Positions 36,210 through 37,471 of a stretch of 37,471 nt of DNA are shown in pieces. The translations under genes and the position numbers were made by a program. Numbering within the stretch: the stretch's first letter is position 1; the number at the start of each line of letters is the position of its first letter. Source of the stretch: Planctomycetaceae bacterium (GTDB lineage Bacteria > Planctomycetota > Planctomycetia > Planctomycetales > Planctomycetaceae); NCBI GenBank assembly GCA_013813775.1, contig JACCRE010000089.1, forward strand, positions 1 to 37,471, given 5' to 3'. Below the pieces are notes generated by a model, which saw only the letters and a program-made list of their open reading frames with translations, ran no database searches and was not told the origin of the DNA.

Positions 36210-37352
36210 TCATTCCCCGATGACCTTCACCAACACCCGTTTCTTCCGCCGGCCGTCGAACTCATAGTATCGAACTGGACAGGCTGCACAGGAAACGAGC
36301 CAGCAAGGCGGATCGTGCCGGACGTGAAGTCCCATCGCATGATTGATCCGGACGGTCGGCCCGTGAACCGTAGGTCAATCCCTTCGACTGTCTCGGAAAG
36401 AGCCTCCCGCAGCAGGAATGAATCGGCAGCCGCGAGCCGTCTGTCGAGCGTCGAAGCCGCTTCCATCGCCCGCTCTACCGTCGCTTCGATGCTAGTCTCT
36501 GTTGCCCCGGAGAATGATTCGAGCGACCGCACCAGAGCCACGGCATCGCTGTGCCGCTCGCGCAGCTTGCGAAGATGATCCTGCACGATACTGAGCATGT
36601 CGGTATCGACCTCGACCACCCGCCGCCGCGCCTTGGCGATGTCGTCGTCGAGTGTCACCAGCTCCCGCCGCAGACGGTCCAATTCTTTCGGCGCGGCCTT
36701 GCTGCGAACCTGTCGCATCAGAGCCGCGCAGCCGATCGGCGTGTGACGGATCGCGCAGCCGGTCCCGCATCACACCGAGCACAGTCGGCAGCAGGTGATC
36801 CTCCCGCATGCTCGCGGGATTGCAGAACGAACGGCCCCGCATCTGATAGCCGTTGCAGCGCAGATACCGCAACTCCTTCCCCTTGTAGCGATTCGTTCGG
36901 TAGCCCATCGTCGAGCCGCAGTCACCGCACCGACAAAGCCCCGTCAGCGGGAACGCCCGGTCCCGGCGCGGCGTCGAGCGAGTCTGCGTCGAGCCAGCTT
37001 GCCTTGCACCCGCTCGAATTGCTCCCGCTCGACGATCGGCTCGTGATGCCCCTCCATGATGATCTCGTGATCTCCGGGCCCGCTCTTTCTTCGCTCCCCG
37101 TGCGACACGCGAGACTTCGCCACTCTGAATCCGGGCAGACTTCCCCGATTGCTTCGCGTTGTAGACGAACGTGCCGACGTAGACGCGGTTCGCGAGAATC
37201 GCCTGAACCGTCGATGCTCGCCACGTTGGCGAACCGTAGGTATCGGGCTTCTCCCGCCGCTTGCGGGGCGGAAGGACGCCCTCTGTGTTGAGTTGGTCTG
37301 CGATGCCGCGGAGACTTCTGCCGCCGTCGTAGAGGTCGAACAGCCGCCGCAC
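36210..37352 (-). pseudogene. Remnant of a large serine recombinase
   Basis: Pieces of a large serine recombinase (phage integrase or transposon type) in shifting frames. From 37352: the Recombinase domain (LFDLYDGGRSLRGIADQLN, VQAILANRVYVGTFVYN). A second frame carries GPGDHEIIMEGHHEPIVERE, then QFERVQGKLARRR. The first frame then returns with the zinc ribbon (PLTGLCRCGDCGSTMGYR, with later cysteines). A third frame has the coiled coil (36718 to about 36290; PKELDRLRRELVTLDDDIAK), and the last frame holds YYEFDGRRKKRVLVKVIGE with a stop at 36210. At least four frameshifts are needed. The N-terminal catalytic domain with the active-site serine is missing: the frame is closed just upstream of 37352, and the remaining 119 bases of the window do not restore it. 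It is a dead element. Confidence 0.8.
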
Positions 37353-37471
37353 TAGTCCTTAAACAAGCGTATGCCGAACGGCAGAACGGTCCAAGTCGGC
37401 GCGCAGAGCGGTGGCGCGTCGGTGGGCGAGCTGCGTTGATCGGGGGATGGGGTTGGCGCTCTTTCGTCGGT

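Overview
The window looks like a chromosomal segment of a planctomycete (probably order Planctomycetales). This is inferred from GC-rich coding DNA, several secreted proteins with no recognisable family, a carboxypeptidase-regulatory/thioredoxin fusion, FG-GAP repeat proteins, Uma2 and GxxExxY nucleases, and the prkA-yeaH-spoVR set. No ribosomal RNA gene or other species marker is present, so the placement is not firm. Most genes are core metabolism or information processing. Accessory material is concentrated in the intergenic gaps and at the right edge.

Layout. 1-4.0 kb: the 3' part of an FG-GAP repeat protein, a secreted acetylesterase-like alpha/beta hydrolase, an alpha/beta-fold protein that lacks the nucleophile serine, and a secreted orphan. 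4.3-10.8 kb: argH, a frameshifted HEPN-type gene, priA, and a zinc-ribbon HExxH peptidase-like gene. 10.9-14.0 kb: tRNA-Val(CAC), a secreted Pro/Tyr-rich orphan, and a 705-residue TlpA-type protein. 14.3-19.5 kb, minus strand: a heavy-metal RND efflux operon made of a small Cys/His-rich exported protein, a membrane fusion protein and a CusA/CzcA pump. 19.6-22.4 kb, minus strand: dprA, a GxxExxY cassette bounded by inverted repeats, and aroB. 22.8-28.8 kb, plus strand: prkA, uma2, yeaH, uma2, spoVR. 28.9-31.1 kb: psd and pssA, the two-step route from CDP-diacylglycerol to phosphatidylethanolamine, closed by a strong intrinsic terminator. 31.2-36.1 kb: ribE, ksgA, an unknown gene, guaB and a secreted orphan, followed by another terminator. 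36.2-37.35 kb: a decayed large serine recombinase.

Three observations stand out. First, the 0.48-kb GxxExxY gene lies between a 28-base inverted repeat (26/28 identical) built from GCGAAT units. The repeat supplies the stop codons and last residues of both the cassette gene and aroB, so it looks like a minimal mobile unit. Second, two dissimilar Uma2 PD-(D/E)XK genes are threaded one by one between prkA, yeaH and spoVR. Third, many intergenic gaps are filled by degenerate 7-base (sometimes 8-base) tandem units, purine-rich on one strand and pyrimidine-rich on the other. Several arrays end exactly at a start codon where no Shine-Dalgarno sequence is visible. They resemble the heptanucleotide STRR repeats known from cyanobacteria.

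All family assignments come from reading motifs in the translations. No database search was possible.
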